Part shown: piece by piece, positions 1-7,005 of the stretch
Position numbering within the stretch: the first letter of the stretch is position 1
How the letters are laid out: every line of letters starts with the position of its first letter
Source of the DNA: Cytophagales bacterium
Lineage (GTDB): Bacteria > Bacteroidota > Bacteroidia > Cytophagales > Cyclobacteriaceae
Assembly: GCA_029262935.1 (NCBI GenBank)
Contig: JAJCYK010000495.1
Span: 1 to 10,716 of the forward strand
Direction of reading: 5' to 3'
DNA: 10,716 bases
Made by a program: the position numbers and the translations under genes
Notes under the pieces: generated by a model
The model's database searches: none
The model's input: the letters and a program-made list of their open reading frames with translations, nothing else
What the model was told of the DNA's origin: nothing

Positions 1-389
1 AACTCTAAGTCACTGAAACGGTAAGCTCCCCGTCCCCAAATTAAGGAACGTCCTCCCGTTTGATATCCTCTAAACCATCTAAAGGGTTTGTCTTCTGGAT
101 ACAGATAGGGGTGTTCTTTATCATTCACAAAAAAATGCTTGCTGGCAGCATCAAAATTATATTTATGACTTTGAATATGATACTGCTCTTTTTCCTGCTT
201 AGTAAGGTGTCCTCGGTGTGGATAATCCCAGGGAGCTTTCGAAGTAGTGGAATAGTCTTCCACATGTCGTACCTCTCTTCCACGCTCCAACACGAGAGTT
301 GATAGTCCTTTCTCTGTTAATTCTTTGGCCGCCCATCCTCCGGTAATTCCAGACCCTACTATAATGGCATCATAGGTGTTTGCTTTCAT
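1..389 (-). CDS. GMC family oxidoreductase, N-terminal part (partial at window edge)
   Basis: This is the first 129 codons of an FAD-dependent GMC (glucose-methanol-choline) oxidoreductase; the rest lies beyond position 1. The protein starts MKANTYDAIIVGSGITGG, so the dinucleotide-binding Gly motif is at residues 12-18, followed by the second Rossmann strand TLVLERG with Glu35, which normally binds the ribose of FAD. Near the window edge, GGRSLIWGRGAYR (about residues 112-124) matches the GMC segment that packs on the flavin. There is no signal peptide. The gene begins 8 nt after the stop of the subunit-3 gene, so the two are almost certainly co-transcribed. In such pairs the small subunit carries the Tat signal and the flavoprotein is co-exported, oxidising a sugar or alcohol in the periplasm. 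The substrate cannot be read from the sequence. Family call is firm. Confidence 0.9.
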   Translation of the reverse strand, partial: MKANTYDAIIVGSGITGGWAAKELTEKGLSTLVLERGREVRHVEDYSTTSKAPWDYPHRGHLTKQEKEQYHIQSHKYNFDAASKHFFVNDKEHPYLYPEDKPFRWFRGYQTGGRSLIWGRGAYRFSDLE

Positions 390-397
390 CAGTCCAC

Positions 398-970
398 TTA
401 CATGTTATTTCCCACACTTATTTTATCTGATTTGTTTAATAGAATGTCGCCCTGATACGGACCTGGAATAGGAATATAATGGAGATTTTGTTTAGCTCCT
501 TGCTCCGATGTAAAATAAGCCGTACAGGTAAGCTGCTTAAAAGTGTAGTAAAAAGGAACAGATTCCTCATATGCTTTACTCATCACTTCACGATCCAGAG
601 GTTCTAAATAACTAGTTTGCTGCTGTTGATCCAGTTCCTCAAACCCATAACCTGTAGCGGTTCTACAAAGGTTGTTGAATTCCTCCAATCCTTGCAAAAA
701 CTGCTGTACTTCTTCATTTGTAAAAACATCTTGGAGTAACACATCCATAAATAAGGAAACACTAACGTCCGAAGCGCTTGGTGTAGCGGTCCGAGGTATG
801 ATGGTATCGGCAATATCTCTTACCAGGTGTTCTTGCTCATCATCAAATACTAGAAGTGTAGCATGGCGTGGACCTTGTTGGCAATTTTGTAGAGCTGTCA
901 AAACGGCAGGAGCACAAATTGTTGCTTTTAACATCCAGGAAGTTTTCTTCAAAGCCTCTCGTCTTTTCAT
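398..970 (-). CDS. Gluconate 2-dehydrogenase subunit 3 family protein
   Basis: A 190-residue small subunit of a membrane-associated GMC dehydrogenase. The N-terminus MKRREALKKTSW followed by a hydrophobic stretch ending at ALQNC (Cys30) looks like a twin-arginine signal; the Cys could be a lipidation site, although the lipobox is poor. After it come the family hallmarks: LVRDIADTIIPRTATPSASD (about residues 49-68), the 'IADTIIPxTxTPGA' type segment of subunit 3, then helical sequence and a Tyr/Phe-rich C-terminal part. I chose the ATG at 970 because it puts the RR motif next to the start; a TTG two codons upstream (976) is possible. The GMC gene follows after 8 nt, and the subunit probably escorts it through the Tat pathway (inference from known homologous pairs). 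Confidence 0.85.
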   Translation of the reverse strand: MKRREALKKTSWMLKATICAPAVLTALQNCQQGPRHATLLVFDDEQEHLVRDIADTIIPRTATPSASDVSVSLFMDVLLQDVFTNEEVQQFLQGLEEFNNLCRTATGYGFEELDQQQQTSYLEPLDREVMSKAYEESVPFYYTFKQLTCTAYFTSEQGAKQNLHYIPIPGPYQGDILLNKSDKISVGNNM

Positions 971-1083
971 AGGCAAGAATTGATGATGTTTGTTTACTGA
1001 GCCATACTAAGCTACAAAAAATATTGAGTATCTTATTTCAAGGACTATTTAGAAAGAACTAGCTTTAATATCAGCCCTCGTCA

Positions 1084-1539
1084 ATGATTGAAATTAGAAA
1101 AGTTACAGAAGATGATGTAACCGTATTATACGATTTAATTATGGCAATTGCCGTACATCACCAGCAACAACAGTATGTTTTAACCTGTCCTGAAGAGCTT
1201 TTAGCCGCAGGATTTGTAAAGTCGCCTAAATATGGGGCGCACTTAGCTGAATATGAGGGTACTACAGCTGGATTCATATCCTACACGCATGACTACTCTA
1301 TATGGCTAGGTGCCGATTATTTACGTATAGATGATCTATACGTTTTGGATGAATTTCGAGGAAATAAAATTGGTGAAGCATTAATGAATCACGTAGCGGA
1401 ATCATGTAAGGCTCAAGGCATCGATAAAATCAAATGGGAAGTTCAATCAGATAACTTGCAGGCGATCCGTTTTTATCAAAGATTAGGGGCAGAGCTAAAC
1501 TCAAAGGGCGTATTTACATGGATTTTAAATGATCTATAA
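1084..1539 (+). CDS. GNAT family N-acetyltransferase (SSAT-like)
   Basis: A complete 151-residue single-domain GNAT acetyltransferase that transfers acetyl from acetyl-CoA to an amine. The acetyl-CoA-binding motif A is clear at residues 81-98, IDDLYVLDEFRGNKIG, with the RGNKIG pyrophosphate loop. Motif B follows, with Asn124 and FYQRLGAE (130-137), in which Tyr131 is placed like the general-acid Tyr of spermidine/spermine acetyltransferase. The spacing and the phrase 'LYVLDEFRG' most resemble the diamine/polyamine acetyltransferase group, but the substrate is not determined by these motifs. A short Gln run (residues 27-30) is an oddity without evident meaning. The gene is divergent from the dehydrogenase pair across a 113-nt gap and stands 150 nt before the permease gene. 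No Shine-Dalgarno site is seen before the ATG. Confidence 0.88.
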   Translation: MIEIRKVTEDDVTVLYDLIMAIAVHHQQQQYVLTCPEELLAAGFVKSPKYGAHLAEYEGTTAGFISYTHDYSIWLGADYLRIDDLYVLDEFRGNKIGEALMNHVAESCKAQGIDKIKWEVQSDNLQAIRFYQRLGAELNSKGVFTWILNDL

Positions 1540-1649
1540 TTGATTATCAGTAACTAAGGCAGCCATTGCTAGGTTATATTGTAGCCCCTCTATTGGACAT
1601 GACCCGTTGGCTTTTCCCAAAAATTCTTAACCCTCTATGGTGCAACTAC

Positions 1650-1679
1650 TTGTATAAAAAGGAGTCTTTGGAGTATAAT
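1650..1679 (+). promoter_or_regulatory. Possible promoter before the FtsX-like permease
   Basis: TTGTAT (1650-1655) and TATAAT (1674-1679) are separated by 18 nt, a classical sigma-70-like arrangement. The -10 box would put transcription start only a few bases before the ATG at 1690, giving an almost leaderless mRNA. Bacteroidota promoters usually follow TTTG / TAnnTTTG instead, so this may be chance in AT-rich DNA. Confidence 0.25.
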
Positions 1680-1689
1680 CATACTTGCC

Positions 1690-4083
1690 ATGCTGCTGAA
1701 CTATCTAAAAATCTCCCTGCGCAAATCGTGGAAAAGCAAAACCCATTCACTCATCAAACTTATAAGTCTCACTACTGGAATCGTAACCCTGTGTTACATT
1801 TCCTTTTATGTACACGAGGAAGTAAGTTACGATAAATTCCATACTCAAAGTGCCAATATTTACCGGCTCAATACTACGATCAACACACCTACTGGGACGC
1901 TTGATTTAGCGTTAACCGCTACCCCAGTAGCGGAGTACTTAGCTGGAGTGGCTCCTGAAATTGAAGAATTTGTCCGTATCAATAAAGAATATGGCAGTCA
2001 CGCGATTCGATTTCAAAACAATCTTTTTTCAGAAAGTGAAAACATCTACTATGCCGATGACAATTTTTTCGAAGTATTCGATTTTGAATTGTTGAAAGGC
2101 GATAAGCTTTCGGCACTTCAAGGTCCAGACAAGATTATTATAAGTAGGAAAATGGCCATCAAATACTTTGGGTCCCTAGAGGTTGTTGATAAGACACTAC
2201 TCTATGACGGAGATGAATTCAAAGTAACTGGAGTCTTGGAGGACATCCCCGTGTACAGTCAGTTGCAGTTTGAATTTTTAATTTCCATGGATACTTTCCT
2301 GAAAAGCAGGCCAAACGCCAATGAGAACTGGACCTGGCTACCCATGAATTCTTATATCCTTCTTACTTCCCCTAAAGCCGTTACTTCACTGCAGGAAAAA
2401 GTGCAGTCCATTCCCCATTATACCGCCAAAAATACTCCTGACGAAGAATATGTGCTATCCATTGAATCATTTAAAGGGCTCCATTTTAGCAGCCCCAAAC
2501 TAGGTGAATTGGGGTTAAAAGGGAGTCTTTCCAATGTTTATATTCTGCTAACTATAGGTATCATGATTCTGCTGTTGGCGGTATCCAATTACATAAACTT
2601 AAGCGTGGCCCAAACTTCTATCCAAGGAAAAGAAGTATCAGTAAAGAAAACTCTAGGAGCATCAGGAACACAAATTTTTAAACAATTTTTTGTCGATTCA
2701 ATATTGTATTCAGTTTTGGCAATACTACTCTCTGTGATCGTTCTAATACTTACCCTATCGGGCGTCGAGCGGTTTATAGGACACTCCTTCGATTTATCTA
2801 TTCTGTTCAGTTACAAAGCAGCAATCCTAGCCTTAGCCTTTCCCATAATACTTGCGGCGCTGAATGGACTATATCCTGCGCTTCAGTTTTCCAACATATC
2901 TCCTATTCTTACGCAAAAAACTCAAAAGATTCCCCAGAGGTCCAAGTTAGACTTTAGGACGGCATTGCTTATGTTCCAATTCACCATTACCAGTGCTTTG
3001 ATTATTGGGGCATTTATTATATACAACCAGCTGTCGTTTCTACAGAATAAAGATCTTGGGATAACCACAGATCAAATCTTAGTAATCGACTTCGGACCGA
3101 ATAGTGAGATTGGCAATTCTTTTGAGTCACTCAAAGCGGAGTTTGGGACTATTAGCGGCGTAAATAGTGTGTCATTCAGTTCCCACATACCTGGCCAGAT
3201 ACCTAACGGGGTCACGACTAAGATTGTAGATGGTACAGGGCAAACACGTAGCGGTGAAATTAACTTAACATTGATTGACTACGACTTTATTCCCGATTAT
3301 GGGTTATCCTTAGTGGCCGGTCGCTCTTTCTCTGCAGATAGAAGAGTCGCGGATGACACCTCAGCTTTAATTCTCAATGAAGCCGCAGTCAAAGCATACG
3401 GCTTTACTAATCCAGAGGACATAATTGGTGCATCTTATGAACAATGGGGAGGAAATGGGACCGTAATTGGAGTGGTAAAAGATTTCAACTATCTGTCTTT
3501 ACACAACGATGTCGGACTGCTGTCTCTCAAAATGTGGTCAGATCAATTTCAGAAAATGAGTATGAAGATAACTCCTGAAAGTCTAGAAGGCACTTTAAAA
3601 TCTTTGCAATCCAAGTGGGAATCATTGTATCCCAACATTCCCTTTAACTATTATTTCGTTGCAGATAACTTTGGTACTCAATATGCCAAGGACCGACAGT
3701 TTGCTGATTTCATATTAATATTTACCTTGATCTCCGCTACCATTGGGATTTTAGGTTTGATTGCTTTTGCTACATTTTGGTGTGAAAGAAGAAAAAAAGA
3801 AATATCCATCAGGAAAGTACTAGGAGCCGCACCCATTGAACTTATTTGGAAATTTTACAAAGAATTCAGCACCCCGGTCCTCGTTAGTTTTATCGTGGCA
3901 ACCCCAATCGCGCTCTATTTAGGCAATCAGTGGTTACAGAAGTTCGCCTACCAGTTTAACCTCAGTTGGACGCTATTAATACTGCCCTTATCGATCGTAA
4001 TGCTAATCATAGGGTTATCTGTGGGTTTTCAATCCTTAAAAGTAGTGTTAACCAATCCGCTAATCAATTTGAAGGAAGAATAA
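1690..4083 (+). CDS. FtsX/MacB-like ABC transporter permease
   Basis: A complete 797-residue inner-membrane permease of the duplicated MacB_PCD-FtsX architecture that is abundant in Bacteroidota. Hydrophobic segments fall at about residues 21-42, 281-303, 331-358, 376-398 (first half) and 424-446, 674-696, 728-746, 761-782 (second half), with two large periplasmic domains (about 43-280 and 447-673). Each half has the cytoplasmic coupling motif: KEVSVKKTLGAS (314-325) and KEISIRKVLGAA (703-714). The N-terminus MLLNYLKISLRKSWKSK is typical of the family and supports the ATG at 1690. Relatives act with a separate ATPase as mechanotransmitters or exporters of peptides, lipoproteins or drugs; no ATPase gene lies next to it here, so substrate and partner are unknown. 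It converges with the CPBP gene, with 20 nt between the stops. Confidence 0.92.
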   Translation: MLLNYLKISLRKSWKSKTHSLIKLISLTTGIVTLCYISFYVHEEVSYDKFHTQSANIYRLNTTINTPTGTLDLALTATPVAEYLAGVAPEIEEFVRINKEYGSHAIRFQNNLFSESENIYYADDNFFEVFDFELLKGDKLSALQGPDKIIISRKMAIKYFGSLEVVDKTLLYDGDEFKVTGVLEDIPVYSQLQFEFLISMDTFLKSRPNANENWTWLPMNSYILLTSPKAVTSLQEKVQSIPHYTAKNTPDEEYVLSIESFKGLHFSSPKLGELGLKGSLSNVYILLTIGIMILLLAVSNYINLSVAQTSIQGKEVSVKKTLGASGTQIFKQFFVDSILYSVLAILLSVIVLILTLSGVERFIGHSFDLSILFSYKAAILALAFPIILAALNGLYPALQFSNISPILTQKTQKIPQRSKLDFRTALLMFQFTITSALIIGAFIIYNQLSFLQNKDLGITTDQILVIDFGPNSEIGNSFESLKAEFGTISGVNSVSFSSHIPGQIPNGVTTKIVDGTGQTRSGEINLTLIDYDFIPDYGLSLVAGRSFSADRRVADDTSALILNEAAVKAYGFTNPEDIIGASYEQWGGNGTVIGVVKDFNYLSLHNDVGLLSLKMWSDQFQKMSMKITPESLEGTLKSLQSKWESLYPNIPFNYYFVADNFGTQYAKDRQFADFILIFTLISATIGILGLIAFATFWCERRKKEISIRKVLGAAPIELIWKFYKEFSTPVLVSFIVATPIALYLGNQWLQKFAYQFNLSWTLLILPLSIVMLIIGLSVGFQSLKVVLTNPLINLKEE

Positions 4084-4103
4084 GGGTTATCTAGTACTTA
4101 TTT

Positions 4104-4631
4104 TTAACTCATAAAAGCTAGTGGAAAATCCACCATTGCATGAAGCATAACGGCCGCCAGGATGGAACCATCTTTTTCTCGAATGAAGCCTAGCGTCAAT
4201 CCAAAAATAAATGTCCAAAGGGCCCAAGGCCAGGTAGACGGAACGGAAACCAAAGCATGTGACAAGCCAAACACAACCGATGTAAGTAATAACCCCCATC
4301 CAAAGGAGACCTCTCCCAGCTTAAATGATTTGCCAAAATACCGGTTAACGGAAGACTGGAAATACCCCCTAAAAAATAGCTCTTCGCCTAGTGCCACAAT
4401 AAAGAGATAATACAACAGTTTCGAAGCAAAAGGAAAAAAATCATAACTCAAATGAGCTAATAGCAGGGTTATTATGCTGAGTGACACCACCAAGAGGATA
4501 TTCCGGTTTGGCACATGAATGGCACTCCTTGACGGTAGTTTTTCCGTGGTTCTTGGAATAAAATACAAAACCAATAAAAAGGCACCGCTCAAGGCTATTG
4601 AACCAGGCCAATCTTCAAAATTCCACCCCAC
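4104..4631 (-). CDS. CPBP family intramembrane metalloprotease, C-terminal part (frameshifted)
   Basis: This open frame holds the catalytic part of a CPBP/Abi (Rce1-like) membrane protease. The three motifs are intact: EELFFR (Glu83, Glu84, Arg88, counted from the GTG at 4631), FGLSHAL with His125, and HAMVD with His164 and Asp168. Several hydrophobic helices surround them. The GTG at 4631 is probably not a true start: the frame is open further upstream and reads as sensible protein (DFGIYFPK, then a helix containing ITFLLIALVG) back to the nine-A run at 4739-4747. There it would join the frame of the N-terminal piece if one A were added or two removed. Bacterial CPBP proteins cleave membrane substrates or take part in bacteriocin immunity or maturation; the target is unknown. 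Whether the cell makes an active protein depends on slippage, phase switching, or whether the shift is a sequencing error. Confidence 0.8.
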   Translation of the reverse strand: MGWNFEDWPGSIALSGAFLLVLYFIPRTTEKLPSRSAIHVPNRNILLVVSLSIITLLLAHLSYDFFPFASKLLYYLFIVALGEELFFRGYFQSSVNRYFGKSFKLGEVSFGWGLLLTSVVFGLSHALVSVPSTWPWALWTFIFGLTLGFIREKDGSILAAVMLHAMVDFPLAFMS

Positions 4632-4684
4632 AAGTGCAATTAATAAAAAAGTGATGCAAGCTGGTCCTGCTAGCGAAAAGGCTT

Positions 4685-4978
4685 TTAATGCGAGTTTGAA
4701 TGAATCAGTCTCTTTTGGAAAGTAGATCCCGAAATCGCTTTTTTTTTATACAAAATATGGATAAGCACCAAAGGAAGTAAAATAGTAAAGATCACTTTTG
4801 CCAGGTACCTTACCACCACCTCATCCTTTGGGGTAAAGTCATAGGGAATATGCTTCACATTCCAAAACGCCCATAGCATCCCCATCCACACCAATATGGG
4901 AAGAACAAGATTCTTTACTACCAGCTTTAATTGATATGGATCTGCACTAGTATCATTCCTCTTTATGTTAAAAATCAT
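4685..4978 (-). CDS. CPBP protease, N-terminal part (frameshifted)
   Basis: A 97-residue reading frame beginning MIFNIKRNDTSADPYQLK, with two hydrophobic helices (about residues 24-40 and 60-77). The last genuine residues appear to be HILYKKK; after the nine-A run the frame continues for only 17 unrelated residues (AISGSTFQKR...) and stops. In the frame offset by one, the sequence after the run reads SDFGIYFPK and continues without a stop into the CPBP catalytic part. Fused, the two give about 290 residues, close to the usual CPBP length of 250-300. I therefore read this as the 5' half of one gene rather than an independent small protein. The start lies 131 nt after the stop of the M56/amidase gene on the same strand. 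Confidence 0.7.
   Translation of the reverse strand: MIFNIKRNDTSADPYQLKLVVKNLVLPILVWMGMLWAFWNVKHIPYDFTPKDEVVVRYLAKVIFTILLPLVLIHILYKKKAISGSTFQKRLIHSNSH
4739..4747 (-). other. A9 homopolymer at the CPBP frameshift
   Basis: Nine consecutive A on the coding (minus) strand at the exact point where the CPBP gene changes frame. Runs of this length are prone to polymerase slippage, replication slippage and sequencing miscounts. A10 or A7 would give one uninterrupted reading frame; A9 gives a stop 18 codons later. Confidence 0.85.
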
Positions 4979-5003
4979 AGGCTAACTTGCTGGTGTTGGT
5001 TTT

Positions 5004-5012
5004 AAATGTAGT
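5004..5012. promoter_or_regulatory. Possible BlaI half-operator upstream of the CPBP gene
   Basis: AAATGTAGT on the plus strand repeats nine consecutive bases of the 16-nt operator before the BlaI-like gene. It lies 26 nt before the CPBP start. The other half-site is absent, so binding would be weak at best, and the match may be chance. Confidence 0.25.
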
Positions 5013-5109
5013 GATTTCTTATGACTACTAATATGTCGGCTAAAGCAATTTGTCCAACCTAGTCTGCTCTAAAGAAATAAAGTCAAATTAACCGTGAATA
5101 ACAGCTGCT

Positions 5110-6576
5110 TCAATTTTTGCTAAAATCTACAATAGTGTTTACAATTTGTTCTGCTAGAAGTATTTGGTTTTCCTCTTTGTTAAGAAATTTCAAGTCCTCG
5201 ACGTTAGATAAAAACCCTAAGTTTAGCAATACCGCTGGGCAGCCCGAATCTCTTAATACGAAAAAGTTGCCTTTCTTTATTAAGGTTTCAGTGTTTGCTC
5301 CAATCCTTAGGTTTTTGGCAAATTTGGAACTATAGCCACTTGATATTTGGCTTTGAGTATTTTCATCAAAATAATATACTTCTAGCCCCCTTTGCAGCGG
5401 GTTTTCATGATTATTAATATGCAAGGAAACGAACAAATCCGCTTTATGGACTTTAGCCAAATTCGCTCGATCTGCCAAGCCTACCTGCTTATCCAAGCTT
5501 CTTGTATAAATAAACTCGATGGATGTCTCCTTGCTTACCTCCTTAATGGCATTCGCAATTGATAAAACGATGTCTTTCTCCAAATATTGATGATTTAGGT
5601 CTGTGGCACCTGGGTCCTCTCCTCCATGAGCGGCATCAATTATAACCGTGAATTTAGAGGAATCAGCATCAACATTCCCTCTAAGCCCTGTATCCGTAAA
5701 TGAAAATGCAATTAATGCAACTGCCAGGAACGAAAGGGAAACCAATAGTTTTTGTCCAAAAATAAGTTTTGAAGATTTTTTACTTGTCATCATAATAATT
5801 CTGTTTTTAATTAAAGAATAATTAAACCCACTAACAGGAAGCGGTTGTTTAGTTTGATTCAAAAATTTGAGCAATTTGCCACTATAAGATTCACATGAAG
5901 ATCCATGATTTAGCACATGATTATCCGCATAATACTCATGATTGGCTTTGACTAAGTAGCGATAGCACCACAGCAGAGGGTTGAACCAATAAAAGATTAG
6001 TACAAGCTCTATAAATAAGATATCCAAAGTATGAAGATGTCTGGCATGAGCCCCTTCATGACTTACTATGTCAGCATCTATTCGTTGGTTTATATAGTCA
6101 TCTTTATTTAAAAATATATCTTTCCCAAAACAGAATGGGTTGGTTTTTTCAGATATCAGAACTAATCGTTGCGTGCCCCAGCTATGTACTTCTGATTTAG
6201 CTCTTAGCGTTAGCAAAAGCCGAATATTGTTAAAGTATCGGACAGCCATAATCAAGACACTCATCAGATACATCATCTTAGCTAGGTTATACTCCAGTTG
6301 ATAATCATTCAGCTGGACATTCTCCACAGCTAAAGCCAAATTCGACTGTTTTAAGTTGATTATTCCATCATTTACAAAATTAAGGTGGCTATTATCTGGA
6401 TGGGCCATCGATTCTGGAATCGATAAGTTTAGCACCGGTGTGATTAAAGAAAATACCACTGCAAAAAGCAGATAAAACCTGTTGAACAGTAACCATTTAT
6501 CTCTTCTGAAAAGAAAATAATAACTCACCAATAGAACAAATAGGTAAAGATTTGATTTCAAGATATATACCAGCAT
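5110..6576 (-). CDS. BlaR1-like M56 peptidase fused to N-acetylmuramoyl-L-alanine amidase (Amidase_3) domain
   Basis: A 488-residue membrane sensor-protease. Hydrophobic helices lie at about 4-23, 33-52, 100-115, 184-204 and 276-294. Between the third and fourth is the M56 zinc-peptidase core with HEGAH (HExxH: His173, Glu174, His177) and the downstream HEYYAD (Glu214, Asp218), as in BlaR1/MecR1. After the last helix, where BlaR1 has its penicillin-binding sensor, there is instead a periplasmic Amidase_3 domain (about 308-485). Its zinc ligands are in place: His317 in IDAAHGGEDPGA, Glu333 in LEKD, His386 in SLHIN. The second, catalytic Glu, expected in 'VLVExGFLSN', is Asn452 here (VLLNLGFLSN, codon AAC at 5223-5221), so hydrolytic activity is doubtful. 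The ATG overlaps the stop of the BlaI-like gene by one base (TAATG), indicating translational coupling. Probable role: bind a cell-wall ligand outside, then cleave the repressor inside. That role is inferred; the domain calls are firm. Confidence 0.88.
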   Translation of the reverse strand: MLVYILKSNLYLFVLLVSYYFLFRRDKWLLFNRFYLLFAVVFSLITPVLNLSIPESMAHPDNSHLNFVNDGIINLKQSNLALAVENVQLNDYQLEYNLAKMMYLMSVLIMAVRYFNNIRLLLTLRAKSEVHSWGTQRLVLISEKTNPFCFGKDIFLNKDDYINQRIDADIVSHEGAHARHLHTLDILFIELVLIFYWFNPLLWCYRYLVKANHEYYADNHVLNHGSSCESYSGKLLKFLNQTKQPLPVSGFNYSLIKNRIIMMTSKKSSKLIFGQKLLVSLSFLAVALIAFSFTDTGLRGNVDADSSKFTVIIDAAHGGEDPGATDLNHQYLEKDIVLSIANAIKEVSKETSIEFIYTRSLDKQVGLADRANLAKVHKADLFVSLHINNHENPLQRGLEVYYFDENTQSQISSGYSSKFAKNLRIGANTETLIKKGNFFVLRDSGCPAVLLNLGFLSNVEDLKFLNKEENQILLAEQIVNTIVDFSKN

Positions 6577-6950
6577 TATTTCTTTTTTTCCTTGATTTGT
6601 TCATCAATAAGTTTCTTGAGCTCTTCAAGTTGCTCTATAGATAAGTCCGACTTCGAAGTAAAGTACGATGCAAATTGTGCGGTAGAGTTGTTGAAAAAAT
6701 TACTGATCATCTGATTCAAATGATGTTGAAAGTAGTCTGACTTTTTAATTTTTGGAAAATACTCTCTGACCTTACCCCTTTGTATGAAACCAATGTGACC
6801 TTTTTCCACCATACGGGTGAGAATAGTGGCAATTGTAGTATAAGCAGGTTTAGGATGAGGGAACTCGTCTACAAGATCCTTCATATACCCTTTCTCAATT
6901 TTCCACAAATGTTTGATCAATTGTTCCTCGGTTTTTGTGAAATTTTGCAT
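6576..6950 (-). CDS. BlaI/MecI/CopY family transcriptional repressor
   Basis: A 124-residue winged-helix repressor of the BlaI (Penicillinase_R) family. Residues 1-70 form the DNA-binding domain, with the typical opening 'FTKTEEQLIKHLWKIEKG' and recognition-helix region PAYTTIATILTRMVEKG (35-51), then the wing (GKVREYFP). Residues 71-120 form the helical dimerisation part, ending in a Lys/Glu-rich tail. In the characterised BlaI and MecI systems this half is cut during induction; a comparable site here cannot be pinpointed. The gene is first in an operon with the M56/amidase gene, which overlaps its stop codon. A palindrome over its own promoter suggests autorepression. No beta-lactamase or penicillin-binding protein gene is nearby. 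The ATG at 6950 fits the family N-terminus; there is no recognisable Shine-Dalgarno site. Confidence 0.92.
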   Translation of the reverse strand: MQNFTKTEEQLIKHLWKIEKGYMKDLVDEFPHPKPAYTTIATILTRMVEKGHIGFIQRGKVREYFPKIKKSDYFQHHLNQMISNFFNNSTAQFASYFTSKSDLSIEQLEELKKLIDEQIKEKKK

Positions 6951-6970
6951 TACTAAGTATGTGGCTTATG

Positions 6971-6986
6971 TACTACAAATGTAGTA
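6971..6986. promoter_or_regulatory. BlaI-type operator palindrome
   Basis: TACTACAAATGTAGTA is a perfect inverted repeat with 7-nt arms and a 2-nt centre. It contains the TACA-N2-TGTA core known from BlaI/MecI operators and lies 20 nt before the ATG of the BlaI-like gene. Its position over the predicted -7 element fits classical repression by blocking RNA polymerase. Confidence 0.75.
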
Positions 6987-7005
6987 ATATAATTCATACC
7001 CCAAA
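6976..7005 (-). promoter_or_regulatory. Predicted Bacteroidota-type promoter of the blaI-like/M56 operon
   Basis: On the minus strand TTTG (7005-7002) is followed after 18 nt by TACATTTG (6983-6976), an exact match to the TAnnTTTG -7 consensus of Bacteroidota with a suitable -33 element. Transcription would start near 6970, leaving a leader of about 20 nt. The -7 box lies inside the operator palindrome. Confidence 0.55.

Noticed and set aside
672..983. A 103-residue plus-strand open frame, Ser/Thr/Cys-rich
   Set aside because: It is the antisense shadow of the subunit-3 gene; the composition is typical of a reverse-strand translation.
971..1083. Promoter for the dehydrogenase pair (TTG and TATTTTTTG on the minus strand)
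   Set aside because: The -7 box has one extra T and the spacing is short; only an approximate match in AT-rich DNA.
1566..1835. An 89-residue plus-strand open frame before the permease
   Set aside because: It runs into the permease gene in another frame and shows no domain; the permease start at 1690 has the family N-terminus.
4091..4121. Possible bidirectional terminator hairpin between the convergent permease and CPBP genes (CTAG...CTAG with CTTAT/ATAAAAG)
   Set aside because: The stem is short, bulged and AT-rich and overlaps the CPBP coding end; not strong enough to call.
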